From: SIG452 sp045541975
GTDB lineage: Bacteria > Bacillota > Clostridia > UMGS1840
DNA: 64,000 nucleotides
NCBI GenBank assembly: GCA_045541975.1
Contig: JAZQKB010000030.1
Span: 1 to 64,000 of the forward strand
Direction of reading: 5' to 3'
Positions 35,401 to 43,350 of this stretch are shown in pieces; within the stretch, counting starts at the first letter, position 1, and each line of letters begins with the position of its first letter. The notes under the pieces are model-generated. The model was not told where the DNA came from and did not search any database. It was given only the letters and a program-made list of their open reading frames with translations. The translations under genes were made by a program, and so were the position numbers.

Positions 35401-36831
35401 AGTCTGGAGGAAATTACGATTCCTGCAAGTGTAACCAGAGTTGGTGGTGGGGTATTTACACTCTGTTATGAACTGAAGAAGGTAACCATTGAAAGCTGGT
35501 TCAGCATAGAGCAGTGGGGAAATTATTCTACATCTATGGGAGTGTTTGAATATTGCCCGGCTTTGGAAAGTGTTACCATCGGTGCAGGAAACTCCGTTGT
35601 GATTCCTCAGCGAACATTTTCTCAGTGTTACAACCTGAAGGAAATTATTTTGCCTGATAATCTGGAAGTCATTGAAAATGCTGCGTTTGCTTATTGTGAA
35701 AAACTGAAAGAAATAAATTTGCCGGATTCGGTTACCTATATCGGAAGCAGTGCCTTTGCTTATTGTGAAAGCCTGGAAACAATTGAAATTCCCGATTTGG
35801 TTACCTATATCGGCAATGCTGCCTTCGCATATTGCGAAAGCTTGAAATCTATTGAAATTCCTGATTCGGTGACCTATATGGGTGCACAAGTATTTTTAGG
35901 ATGCTCCTCTCTGACTGAGGCACCTTTTATGAAAAATGCAACCGAAATCAAAGAAAACGATTTCTTGTGGTGCTCTTCCATCCGGGAGCTGACCATTCCC
36001 GATACCGTTACCACATTGGGAACCGGTTCTTTTGCTTGGTGTACCGGTCTTTCCAAAATTAACTGGAACAGGAACCTCACCTCTGTGGCATCTTTGGCAT
36101 TCCAGCATTGCGACGGACTGGTTCAATTAGAACTTCCCGATTCTATTGAAGCAGTTGGATACCGTTCCTTTGCGGATTGCGTTCACTTAACCACCGTTTC
36201 TTTGTCTCAAAACACCACGGTAATCGGAGAAGGTGCATTTCTCAATTGCCCTGCAATTACCGATGTGTATTACGACGGAACCGAAGCCCAATGGAATGAA
36301 ATGTATATCGGAAAAGACAATGAAGCACTCTTAAATGCCAACATTCATTTTGTGGCTCGTCTTACCTATGATGCCAACGGCGGTGAAAATGCTCCTGAAT
36401 CAGTTTATGCAGATGGAGAGGTGAATGTTTCTACTAAGATTCCCACCCGATTCGGCTATATCTTTAAAGGCTGGGCAACCACCCAAAACAGCTTGGATGC
36501 TGCTTATCAGCCGGGCGACACCCTGAACTTGTCCGATGGCGGAATGACCTTGTATGCAGTGTGGACACCCATTGAAATGGGAGCAAGAATTTATGACGAC
36601 GGCATTTTGATTTCTGTTTACAATGCACCCGAAGGCAGTCAGATTGTGATTGCTTGCTATGAAGGGGATACTTTAAAATATGTGGACGGTGTGGTTGTTA
36701 CTGAAGAACAGCAGTATTCTATCCCGGGCGATTTCACCGGTTATGATGATGTTCGCGTGATGCTCTATGAAGATTTTGGCAACCTAAAACCGCTGATTCT
36801 TCCTGTGGAAGCGATTGATTCTTCCAATTAA
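32461..36831 (+). CDS. Secreted BspA-type leucine-rich-repeat protein with a Listeria/Bacteroides-type repeat
   Basis: The 1456-aa protein has a signal peptide (MNRNLKRVLSVALMTVMLA, ends MAA). A carbohydrate-binding-like and SbsA-Ig-like region comes next (residues ~30-400), then an Fn3/CarboxypepD-like insert (~430-510). Next come ~14 BspA LRR_5 repeats of the form LKEINLPDSVTYIGSSAFAYCESL (about residues 850-1290). A Flg_new-type module (FGYIFKGWATTQNS) and a C-terminal domain ending NLKPLILPVEA follow. Surface adhesion or binding is likely. No LPXTG or SLH anchor is visible. Confidence 0.85.
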   Translation: MNRNLKRVLSVALMTVMLAVNFVIPAMAATTITVSYESLLDNTLPGGQGTLFYETSHGTSSAGTGLDAPQTNYNRDYAPLEVWATANRTSLNMKASEWVRFEVEVGTAGYYSVDMTYGCGVAAGADVIIRTDNTIMEAHLAKSGANAYSFTTAEGVGHVYLAGGTNYIYVDNKSASAVVNFKGLTLTMDNSADATDVAWLAPIASANEIDELTVVYNDGYNQADVSNTTLTFPVDIPLDGKYQVSVMGKAGASNTVLADFGVEAKEASVENTDYGYSAVGIFRLTADDYTLILDGFTDYSLAWLKVEYVGGYNTEIVRETISDGNTVSRGTDCCVFEFSDNIEDVDAATQITLASAEDTIETVATVEGNELTVSFKETLDYETPYTLTLTGLKGVYDEEAMADHVVTFTTADETNTDGTATVEVTDVTTSRENGIVTGIVKGSTGVGIKGRVVTVYDSNMDEVATGKSGDGGVFEIDFTITETETDIYTYTVTAEYGATASAAVSYLSEAEERRILGLFLSATTPEDVYGIFEAYGDILLVSTCAEDCEALANGDLFLAHFAGKDFASANEVASFYNKMLKLEQMNQATLGSYIVSDFLNQPEVLALIGIDFKELSVINTVSEKNDFAERIAQDTQNNGPSTSEEAFVARIEGLLKVFLNEYLGMGDAELLCDSFYHNLPTVNGGQPIVIPIQIDGNKSEVTELTLTVTASDPTIFTDIYYTPNKYTEERYDSNDWYSDFYDDFTRDITWLDENGQSSYYDEYNNRTTVKPVKQKLSIKGKTATITVSYPAGQEGSYFGALLLEPASIGTYELEISGKMLQAGTVFAVLPKAVTVDTTEIGGHFRDSYCDVDWTLTPDGVLTVSGTGTLGSIQENSYSSSSFPYRNYRSIIRKVCLEGITGVGYLAFYNYQNLEEVVASDDLTAIGYFAFNECRDLKTVRLPDTVTTIGPAAFYYCTSLKEFRFPANLREIGPDAFHYCISLEEITIPASVTRVGGGVFTLCYELKKVTIESWFSIEQWGNYSTSMGVFEYCPALESVTIGAGNSVVIPQRTFSQCYNLKEIILPDNLEVIENAAFAYCEKLKEINLPDSVTYIGSSAFAYCESLETIEIPDLVTYIGNAAFAYCESLKSIEIPDSVTYMGAQVFLGCSSLTEAPFMKNATEIKENDFLWCSSIRELTIPDTVTTLGTGSFAWCTGLSKINWNRNLTSVASLAFQHCDGLVQLELPDSIEAVGYRSFADCVHLTTVSLSQNTTVIGEGAFLNCPAITDVYYDGTEAQWNEMYIGKDNEALLNANIHFVARLTYDANGGENAPESVYADGEVNVSTKIPTRFGYIFKGWATTQNSLDAAYQPGDTLNLSDGGMTLYAVWTPIEMGARIYDDGILISVYNAPEGSQIVIACYEGDTLKYVDGVVVTEEQQYSIPGDFTGYDDVRVMLYEDFGNLKPLILPVEAIDSSN
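35080..36350 (+). repeat. BspA-type LRR array inside the secreted protein
   Basis: Repeats of about 23 residues (69 bp) recur, with core IxxIGxxAFxxCxxL. Three near-identical units occur in a row at about 35680-35880 (AAFAYCESL and SAFAYCESL). Others, near 35450-35600, are interrupted by longer insertions (VFEYCPALESV). Copy number and sequence similarity suggest recent unit expansion. Confidence 0.8.
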
Positions 36832-36843
36832 CAATACAATAAC

Positions 36844-36880
36844 AAAAGAACCTCTCTGTATATGCAGAGGGGTTCTTTTT
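36844..36880 (+). terminator. Bidirectional terminator between the LRR gene and pdaA
   Basis: AAAAGAACCTCTCTG and GCAGAGGGGTTCTTTT pair around TATAT with A and T runs at both ends. Confidence 0.82.
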
Positions 36881-36883
36881 GTC

Positions 36884-37741
36884 TTATTGGTTGCAAAGTT
36901 CTTCCAAGGTGCCGAAGGTGTAGCCCATTTCTTTCCATTTGGTGATGAGTTCGTCTAATATTTCGGCATTGGTTTTTGAGGTAGAATGGAGTAAAATTAC
37001 CGCTCCGTTATGGGTGCGTGGAATAAGCTTTCCCATTGCTTCTTCACGGGTAGGCTGTTTATCTTGGTGCCAGTCAGCATAGGCTAAGCTCCAGAATACC
37101 GTTTTGTAGCCCAGCTCTTTTGCTTGTGTTAAGTTTTCCTCGCTGAATTTTCCCTGGGGCGGACGGTAGTATTTTGGCATTTGTTGTCCGGTAATCTCTT
37201 GATATTTTGTTTCTAAATCGGAAAGTTCTTTTTGAAAATCCTCTATTTTGGATATTTTGGACATATCAGGATGATGGTTGGTGTGGTTTGCTACCAGATG
37301 CCCTTCCTCCACCATTTGTTTGACCAATTCCGGCTTGGTATCCAAATAATTTCCCACTAAGAAAAAGGCGGCAGGAACCTGATGCTTTTTTAAAGTTTCC
37401 AAAATTTTGGGTGTATAACCGGCTTCGTAGCCTGCATCGAAGGTAAGATACAGCACTTTTTCGTCAGGAGAACCTAAGTAATAGGCGTCATATTTTGACA
37501 GTTCTGCTTGACTTCTGTTTCCTACCGGTTGACTCCCGTTCTGGGAATGACTCAGTCCCCAGTCTGTGTTCATTTTTAGAGTAGAAATCGCAGTGGGGAG
37601 AACTTGATTAACAATGCCCACTGCGGCGGCAATTCCAAGGATCAGAAGAGCAAATGTCATCACCAGTTTTTTGAGCGAAATCACCATAAAATTTCCGTAA
37701 AACTTCACAATTTTTTTCTGTCTGTCCAGACCGACAGACAT
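36884..37741 (-). CDS. pdaA: PdaA-like polysaccharide deacetylase (delta-lactam-biosynthetic)
   Basis: The 285-aa protein has an N-terminal signal-anchor (LKKLVMTFALLILGIAAAVGI) and a NodB-type domain. Motif 1 is TFDAGYEAGYT (Asp/Asp), followed by NHTNHHPDM with the metal His residues, RPPQGKFSE and LLHSTSKTNAEI. The TFDAGYE...GYTPKIL wording is characteristic of PdaA, which makes muramic delta-lactam in spore cortex. The ATG at 37741 directly follows AAAGGAG, so spacing is short; an internal ATG at 37687 is an alternative start. Confidence 0.85.
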   Translation of the reverse strand: MSVGLDRQKKIVKFYGNFMVISLKKLVMTFALLILGIAAAVGIVNQVLPTAISTLKMNTDWGLSHSQNGSQPVGNRSQAELSKYDAYYLGSPDEKVLYLTFDAGYEAGYTPKILETLKKHQVPAAFFLVGNYLDTKPELVKQMVEEGHLVANHTNHHPDMSKISKIEDFQKELSDLETKYQEITGQQMPKYYRPPQGKFSEENLTQAKELGYKTVFWSLAYADWHQDKQPTREEAMGKLIPRTHNGAVILLHSTSKTNAEILDELITKWKEMGYTFGTLEELCNQ

Positions 37742-37846
37742 TCTCCTTTCCAATGGCGGTACTTTTGGTGATATTCTATGTGAAATCCGGCAAAAAAGAA
37801 CTATTTTGACATAAATATTAAATCTTTGTTACAATGAGAAAAAGAA

Positions 37847-37876
37847 TTGACTTTCTATCTTCTTTTGATGTATAAT
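37847..37876 (+). promoter_or_regulatory. Sigma-A promoter of the PrsA-like gene
   Basis: TTGACT and TATAAT are 18 bp apart. A hairpin (CTGTACGAAGTACAG, about 37898-37912) lies in the leader before the ribosome-binding site. Confidence 0.7.
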
Positions 37877-37956
37877 AATATCACTAAAAGAAGTAAGCTG
37901 TACGAAGTACAGTAGGATAAGCGATTGCAATCAAGAAGATAAGGAGTGTGATTCGG

Positions 37957-38940
37957 ATGAAAAAAATTCTTTCTGCACTGTTGGTTTTCGTCCTGGTTTT
38001 AGGGATGATGAGCGGATGTCAGCAAAACACTGCAACTGTCAATGTTGCTACTGTAGGAAGCGAAGTGATTACTTCCGGTGAAATGAAATACGCCATCGGC
38101 GTTGTGAAAAACAGCCTGACCTCAGGAATGAATGACCAGGCTTTAGAAGATTTCTGGAACACTTTGATTGACGGAGTGGACCCGGAAGATTATATCCGTG
38201 AAAATGCGGTTGATTTATTGGTGGATATGACCTTGCTGGCACAATTGGCAAAGGATCATGGAATCACCGTTACTGATGATAAAATTAATGAGTATTTCAC
38301 ACAGAATAAAGATGCTCTGGCAGGGTTACGGGAGCAGTACGGTGTGGATGATGCAACTTTGAAAGCCATCTACAGAAAACAGATGCTTTATAACGATTAT
38401 GCACAGACCGTTCTTGCCAATGACCCTGCATACAATCCGTCGGAGGAAGCATTGCAGGAATACTTCCAGACCCATTTCTACAAAGCTCAGCACATTTTAA
38501 AACTGACTGTGGATCAGGAAACCAACACTCCTTTTGCACAGGATCAAAAAGACGCAGTCCGTGCTGAAATGGACAACATTCTGCAGGCACTCAAAGGCGG
38601 TGCAGATTTTGAAGCAATGATGCTGGAACATACAGAAGATCCCGGTGTGGAAGAGTATCCGGAAGGTTATGTATTTGCAGAAGGGGAAATGGTTCCTGAA
38701 TTTTACGAAGGCACTGTGGCACTTTCTGAAAACGGTATTTCTGAAGTGATTGAATCCAGTTACGGATACCATATTATCAAACGTCTGCCGTTGGATGTGG
38801 AAACGGATTTTACACCGAACTTATACAAAGTTCAGAGTGTGTTTGTATACGAAGTTGAAGAACAGTTGATTGAAGAATTAAAAGGTTCTGTTGAAGTTTC
38901 TTTAGACGATGCTAAAATTAAGGAAATCCCCATTAAATAA
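37957..38940 (+). CDS. PrsA-like foldase lipoprotein (parvulin PPIase)
   Basis: The 327-aa protein has a lipoprotein signal ending MMSGC (lipobox). The N-terminal SurA-like helical region is followed by a parvulin PPIase domain (residues ~170-285), with KAQHILKLTVD, GGADFEAMMLEHTEDPG, and ISEVIESSYGYHIIKRL, as in PrsA. It helps fold secreted proteins outside the membrane, of which this window has several. Start: ATG 37957 with AAGGAG 9 nt upstream; a GTG three codons earlier is less likely. Confidence 0.88.
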   Translation: MKKILSALLVFVLVLGMMSGCQQNTATVNVATVGSEVITSGEMKYAIGVVKNSLTSGMNDQALEDFWNTLIDGVDPEDYIRENAVDLLVDMTLLAQLAKDHGITVTDDKINEYFTQNKDALAGLREQYGVDDATLKAIYRKQMLYNDYAQTVLANDPAYNPSEEALQEYFQTHFYKAQHILKLTVDQETNTPFAQDQKDAVRAEMDNILQALKGGADFEAMMLEHTEDPGVEEYPEGYVFAEGEMVPEFYEGTVALSENGISEVIESSYGYHIIKRLPLDVETDFTPNLYKVQSVFVYEVEEQLIEELKGSVEVSLDDAKIKEIPIK

Positions 38941-38954
38941 CATATTGTAACAGG

Positions 38955-38987
38955 CAGGCATAAGTCTTTTTTTGAGACTTATGCCTG
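38955..38987 (+). terminator. Perfect hairpin between the PrsA-like and AI-2E-family genes
   Basis: CAGGCATAAGTCT and AGACTTATGCCTG form a 13-bp stem. The T run is in the loop, not after the stem, so it is a weak fit to a Rho-independent terminator. It might act as an RNA stability element between the genes. Confidence 0.45.
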
Positions 38988-39010
38988 TGCATTCCATGGA
39001 GTAAAAAACT

Positions 39011-40180
39011 ATGAAAGAATTTTTTAAAGAACATAAACAAGCTGTGTTGCTTTATTCCACCGTTGCTATTATCGGAATCGTGGCATACTTTGTATTGTTG
39101 CGGTTTGACAGTGTGGCAAATGTGTTGGGGTTTGTGCTTTCTATTTTCACCCCGTTTTTTATCGGTTTTTCCATTGCTTATCTTTTGAATCCGATAATGA
39201 AATTTTTTGAAGCTAAACTGTTTCATCGGATTGGCGCAAACAAAGAGAAAGACCTTGTTCCAAAAGCAAGAAGAATCTGCAGTATTATCACCACCTATGT
39301 GGTGGTGCTTGCTGTGGTGACCTGCCTGGTTGTGTTGTTGATCCCTCAGATTATGACCACCGTGGAGTCGCTGGTGAAAAATGTGCCCGTTTATTTTCAG
39401 CAGTTTTCAGACAGCTTCACCCATTTTATGCAAGAGCATCATATGAATGTTACCTGGATGGAGCAGATGATCCCGTACGATTCTCTGATGGGGTATGCCA
39501 CCGCTTTTGTCAATGTCTTTTTCGGATGGCTTGTTAATGTACCGATGCAGTTGACTACCGGCTTCACCAATGTGGTGGTGGGACTGATTGTGTCGATTTA
39601 TTTTCTGTTTGATAAGGAACGTTTTGCAAAGAGTCTGACAAAGGGTACCTATGCTTTGACTTCCAAAAAAAAGGCAGATAGAATCCTGGAAATTTCTCGT
39701 CTGACCAACCGCACCTTCTCTGGCTTTATCATCGGAAAAATCATTGATTCTGCGATTATCGGAGCAATTGCATTTCCGTTTATGCTACTGATATATCCGC
39801 CATATGCATTGTTAATCAGTGTGATTATCGGTGTCACCAATGTGATTCCGTTTTTTGGACCGTTTATTGGTGCCATTCCGTCTGCACTTTTGATTTTACT
39901 GGTTGCACCGGATCGTTTTTTATGGTTTATCATCTTTGTGTTTGTGCTTCAGCAGTTTGACGGAAATATTTTAGGTCCCAAAATTCTGGGAGATTCCACC
40001 GGTCTTCCGCCAATCTGGGTAATGCTCGGTATTCTGGCTGGCAGTAAAATTTTAGGCTTTATCGGTATGATTGTGGGTGTCCCGCTGACTGCAGTGGCAT
40101 ACTACTTGTTTAAAAACTATATTGATAGAAAATATCAGGAAAAAATGAGCAATGAACTTGAAACTGGCAAAGCAGATTGA
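39011..40180 (+). CDS. AI-2E family transporter (YdiK/PerM type)
   Basis: The 389-aa membrane protein has eight or so helices and the family core FSGFIIGKIIDSAIIGAIAF, YALLISVIIGVTNVIPFFGPFIGAIPS and a DGNILGPKILGDSTGL motif near the C terminus. The family includes exporters of AI-2 and Na+/H+ antiporters, so the substrate is open. The next gene starts 29 bp before this stop codon. Confidence 0.85.
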   Translation: MKEFFKEHKQAVLLYSTVAIIGIVAYFVLLRFDSVANVLGFVLSIFTPFFIGFSIAYLLNPIMKFFEAKLFHRIGANKEKDLVPKARRICSIITTYVVVLAVVTCLVVLLIPQIMTTVESLVKNVPVYFQQFSDSFTHFMQEHHMNVTWMEQMIPYDSLMGYATAFVNVFFGWLVNVPMQLTTGFTNVVVGLIVSIYFLFDKERFAKSLTKGTYALTSKKKADRILEISRLTNRTFSGFIIGKIIDSAIIGAIAFPFMLLIYPPYALLISVIIGVTNVIPFFGPFIGAIPSALLILLVAPDRFLWFIIFVFVLQQFDGNILGPKILGDSTGLPPIWVMLGILAGSKILGFIGMIVGVPLTAVAYYLFKNYIDRKYQEKMSNELETGKAD

Positions 40181-40979
40181 AAAACGTTTTCCGCTATACC
40201 TTTCGTATGGGGTTACGAAAAACACCAATCCAAAATATTTAAAACAGGGATACCGCACACTGATCGTAGCGGTATTTCCTTATTATTGTGTCGGTGAGAA
40301 TGCGTTGTTTTCTAAATATTGCACCGTGTATGACTATCACAAAGTGGTAAAAGAAGAATTTGACCGTATCTTTGCTCCTTTGGAAATCGAGTACTTAAGT
40401 TTTGCCGATATTTCACCCTTTCGGGAAAAACAACTGGCAGAATCTTTAGGTCTTGGCGAAATCGGAGAGCATAATCTTCTGCTCACCGAAGACTACGGCT
40501 CCTTTGTTTTTGTGGGTGAGATTCTTTTAAAAGAAGAACTTCCTGAAAAATATGGAAACTTTCCCAAACTTTGCACCCATTGCGGAGCTTGCCGAAGAGC
40601 TTGTCCAACAGGTGCCTTGCAGGACGGTTTCCAAAAGAAAATGTGCTTGTCGCATTTAAGTCAGAAAAAAGAACTGACCGAAGAAGAACAACTGTTATAC
40701 TGCAAATCACCGTTGGTGTGGGGGTGTGATATTTGTCAGCTTGCCTGTCCTGTGTCAAAAGGAGCAAAGAAAACACCCATTAAAGAGTTTATGCAGGCAT
40801 CGTTACAACTTACCAAAGAAGAAATTTTAAGCCTATCCGAGGAAGAATTTCAAGAAAAATACCAAGACTATGCCTTTGCCTACAAAGGCATCGAAATCTT
40901 AAGAAGAAATGTGAGACTCCAAGATGAATACAAGATGGAATCGGTTAAAAAAGAGAATTTTAGAGGAAGAATACAGTAA
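40152..40979 (+). CDS. QueG-like double [4Fe-4S] protein, lacking the HEAT-repeat part
   Basis: The 275-aa protein has two 4Fe-4S motifs, CTHCGACRRACP (near residue 141) and CDICQLACP (near residue 195), as in epoxyqueuosine reductase. The N-terminal region resembles its cobalamin/active-site domain. Typical QueG is ~380 aa and ends in HEAT repeats; those are absent here. Full QueG activity is therefore not certain. It overlaps the gene before by 29 bp and pcrA by 56 bp. Confidence 0.72.
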   Translation: MNLKLAKQIEKRFPLYLSYGVTKNTNPKYLKQGYRTLIVAVFPYYCVGENALFSKYCTVYDYHKVVKEEFDRIFAPLEIEYLSFADISPFREKQLAESLGLGEIGEHNLLLTEDYGSFVFVGEILLKEELPEKYGNFPKLCTHCGACRRACPTGALQDGFQKKMCLSHLSQKKELTEEEQLLYCKSPLVWGCDICQLACPVSKGAKKTPIKEFMQASLQLTKEEILSLSEEEFQEKYQDYAFAYKGIEILRRNVRLQDEYKMESVKKENFRGRIQ

Positions 40980-43329
40980 CTTAAATCCCATGCAACGGGA
41001 AGCTTGCTTCACCGTGAACGGCCCCGTGCTCATATTAGCAGGGGCAGGCAGTGGGAAAACCACCACCTTAATTTCCCGCATTCACTATATGGTAAAATAC
41101 GGGGATACCTATTTTGCAAAAACACCTTGTCCGGCTTTTTTAGATGAAGAAGATTTGGCAAGATTGGAGCAGAAAAGTGTTGGTTCTTTTAGCGAAGAAG
41201 AGGAATCTTTGTTTGCCAATCATCCTATCGTCCCCCAAAATATTTTAGCAATCACGTTTACCAATAAGGCGGCAAATGAGCTGAAAGACCGTTTGGAAGC
41301 GAAACTTGGAGACAGAGCATCAGGCATCTGGGCAATGACCTTTCACTCTGCTTGCGTGCGGATTTTAAGAGAACATATTTGGTTACTCGGTGGTGGACTG
41401 AATCGTTACTTCACCATTTTTGATGCCTCTGATGCCAAAAATCTGGTCAAAGAATGTATCAAAGAATTAAATATTTCAGAGGAAGTGCTCAACCACAAAC
41501 TCTGTTACAGTGAAATTTCCAAATCCAAAAATGACGGCATTGATGCCCAGGAGTACCTCCGTCTGGCAGGTTCCAACTATAAACAGACTTTAATTGCCAA
41601 GGTGTATCAGCTTTATATGGAAAAACTGCAAAAGTATAACGCTTTGGATTTTGACGATATTTTATGCTACACTGTGAAAATTTTTGAAAAATTCCCTCAG
41701 GTGTTGGCAGATTATCAGAACCGTTTCACTCATATTATGATTGATGAATATCAGGATACCAACCGTATTCAGTATCTTTTGGCATCTTATCTTGCCAAAA
41801 AGAATCAGAATTTGTGTGTGGTAGGAGATGACGACCAGTCTATCTATCGGTTCCGTGGTGCGGATATTACCAATATTTTAAGTTTTGAAGAACAGTTCCC
41901 AAACACAAAGATTATCAAATTAGAAGAAAACTACCGCAGCACCAAAAACATCCTGGATGCGGCAAACGGCGTGATTGCCAATAACCGTCAGAGAAAAGCC
42001 AAAAAGCTTTGGACCAAGCAAGAGGGCGGTGCTAAAATTCAGGTATTAAATCCCAACAACAATTATGACGAAGCCAATAAGGTTGGTTCTTTGATTGATT
42101 CCTTAAAACGGGAAGGCTTTAGTTATCGTGATATGGCGGTGTTATACCGCGCCAATTCTTTGTCCCGTACCTTTGAGCAGACATTTTTGCAAACGGCAAT
42201 TCCTCACAGAATTGTTGGCGGAACCCGTTTCTTTGACCGAAAAGAAATCAAAGATATTGTGGCGTATTTGCGTTTGGTATTAAATCACAATGATGATGCG
42301 GCATTGGTCAGAATTATTAATGAGCCTGCCCGTGGAATCGGGAAAACCTCCGTGGAAAAGGTGCAGGCATTAGCACTTGCAAACGGTGTTTCCATGCTGG
42401 AGATTTGTGAAAGAGCAGGGGAGTATCCCGAGCTTTCCCATCCAAAGGCAAAGCTTTTGAATTTTGCTAAGATGATTGCAGATTTTGGTGAAAACTTAAA
42501 CGATACGGAAGCATTGGTTAATTCTGTGCTTTTTGGCTCCGGCTATATGGAAGCTTTGCAAAAAGAAGATACTGATGAATCGAATGCTCGTATTCAGAAT
42601 ATGAAAGAACTTCTTTCCATGATTAAGGAAGACGAAGAAAACCGTGATTTATCTGCCTTTTTGGAAAATGTTTCCCTGTTATCTGATATTGATAACTATG
42701 ATGCCGACGAAGATGCAGTTACTTTAATGACCTTGCACAGCTCCAAAGGGTTAGAATTTCCTGTGGTATTCTTAGTTGGCTTTGAAGAAGGAATTTTCCC
42801 GTCGATGCAGTCTAAAATTGAAGCAGGCGGACTGGAAGAAGAACGTCGTTTGTGTTATGTGGGCATTACCCGTGCTAAAAAACGTCTCTATATTTCCTAT
42901 ACCGATGAAAGAATGCTGTACGGTTCCTATATGCACAGTCTTCCGTCTCAGTTTTTAAAGGAAATTCCCGAGGAAACGTTGGAAAGAGAACGAAAAAAGA
43001 AGCCGGATTCCTTTGGCTTTGGAGCCGGTCAGAATGATTTTGACAGTTCCTATGGAGGCTCTTTGGGAAGCTCTATCGGCGGTTATCACGGGGATTCTTA
43101 CAATTCCAATGCCATTCATTTAACACCGTCTGTGGCACCCCAAAAGCCTGCTAACTCAGGCGATTTACCGAATTATCAGGAAGGATGCCGTGTGCGGCAT
43201 AAGAAGTTTGGGGAAGGCACTGTACTGACCGTACAGCCTTTGGGAAATGACGTGAAACTGGAAATTCAATTTGACGAATTTGGTAAAAAGATATTAATGG
43301 CGGCATTTGCCCGTCCTGAAATTATTTAA
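40924..43329 (+). CDS. pcrA: ATP-dependent DNA helicase PcrA/UvrD
   Basis: The 801-aa superfamily 1 helicase has Walker A AGAGSGKTT, DEYQDTNRIQ (motif II), GDDDQSIYRFRGA, and LEENYRSTKNIL, with VTLMTLHSSKGLEFPVVFLVGFEEGIFPS near motif V. The C terminus (GCRVRHKKFGEGTVL...) is the usual Tudor-like tail. It unwinds DNA in repair and at replication-transcription conflicts. Start ATG 40924 overlaps queG by 56 bp; no strong ribosome-binding site is seen. Confidence 0.95.
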   Translation: MNTRWNRLKKRILEEEYSNLNPMQREACFTVNGPVLILAGAGSGKTTTLISRIHYMVKYGDTYFAKTPCPAFLDEEDLARLEQKSVGSFSEEEESLFANHPIVPQNILAITFTNKAANELKDRLEAKLGDRASGIWAMTFHSACVRILREHIWLLGGGLNRYFTIFDASDAKNLVKECIKELNISEEVLNHKLCYSEISKSKNDGIDAQEYLRLAGSNYKQTLIAKVYQLYMEKLQKYNALDFDDILCYTVKIFEKFPQVLADYQNRFTHIMIDEYQDTNRIQYLLASYLAKKNQNLCVVGDDDQSIYRFRGADITNILSFEEQFPNTKIIKLEENYRSTKNILDAANGVIANNRQRKAKKLWTKQEGGAKIQVLNPNNNYDEANKVGSLIDSLKREGFSYRDMAVLYRANSLSRTFEQTFLQTAIPHRIVGGTRFFDRKEIKDIVAYLRLVLNHNDDAALVRIINEPARGIGKTSVEKVQALALANGVSMLEICERAGEYPELSHPKAKLLNFAKMIADFGENLNDTEALVNSVLFGSGYMEALQKEDTDESNARIQNMKELLSMIKEDEENRDLSAFLENVSLLSDIDNYDADEDAVTLMTLHSSKGLEFPVVFLVGFEEGIFPSMQSKIEAGGLEEERRLCYVGITRAKKRLYISYTDERMLYGSYMHSLPSQFLKEIPEETLERERKKKPDSFGFGAGQNDFDSSYGGSLGSSIGGYHGDSYNSNAIHLTPSVAPQKPANSGDLPNYQEGCRVRHKKFGEGTVLTVQPLGNDVKLEIQFDEFGKKILMAAFARPEII

Positions 43330-43350
43330 GGTGAAATAAGGAGAATTGCT

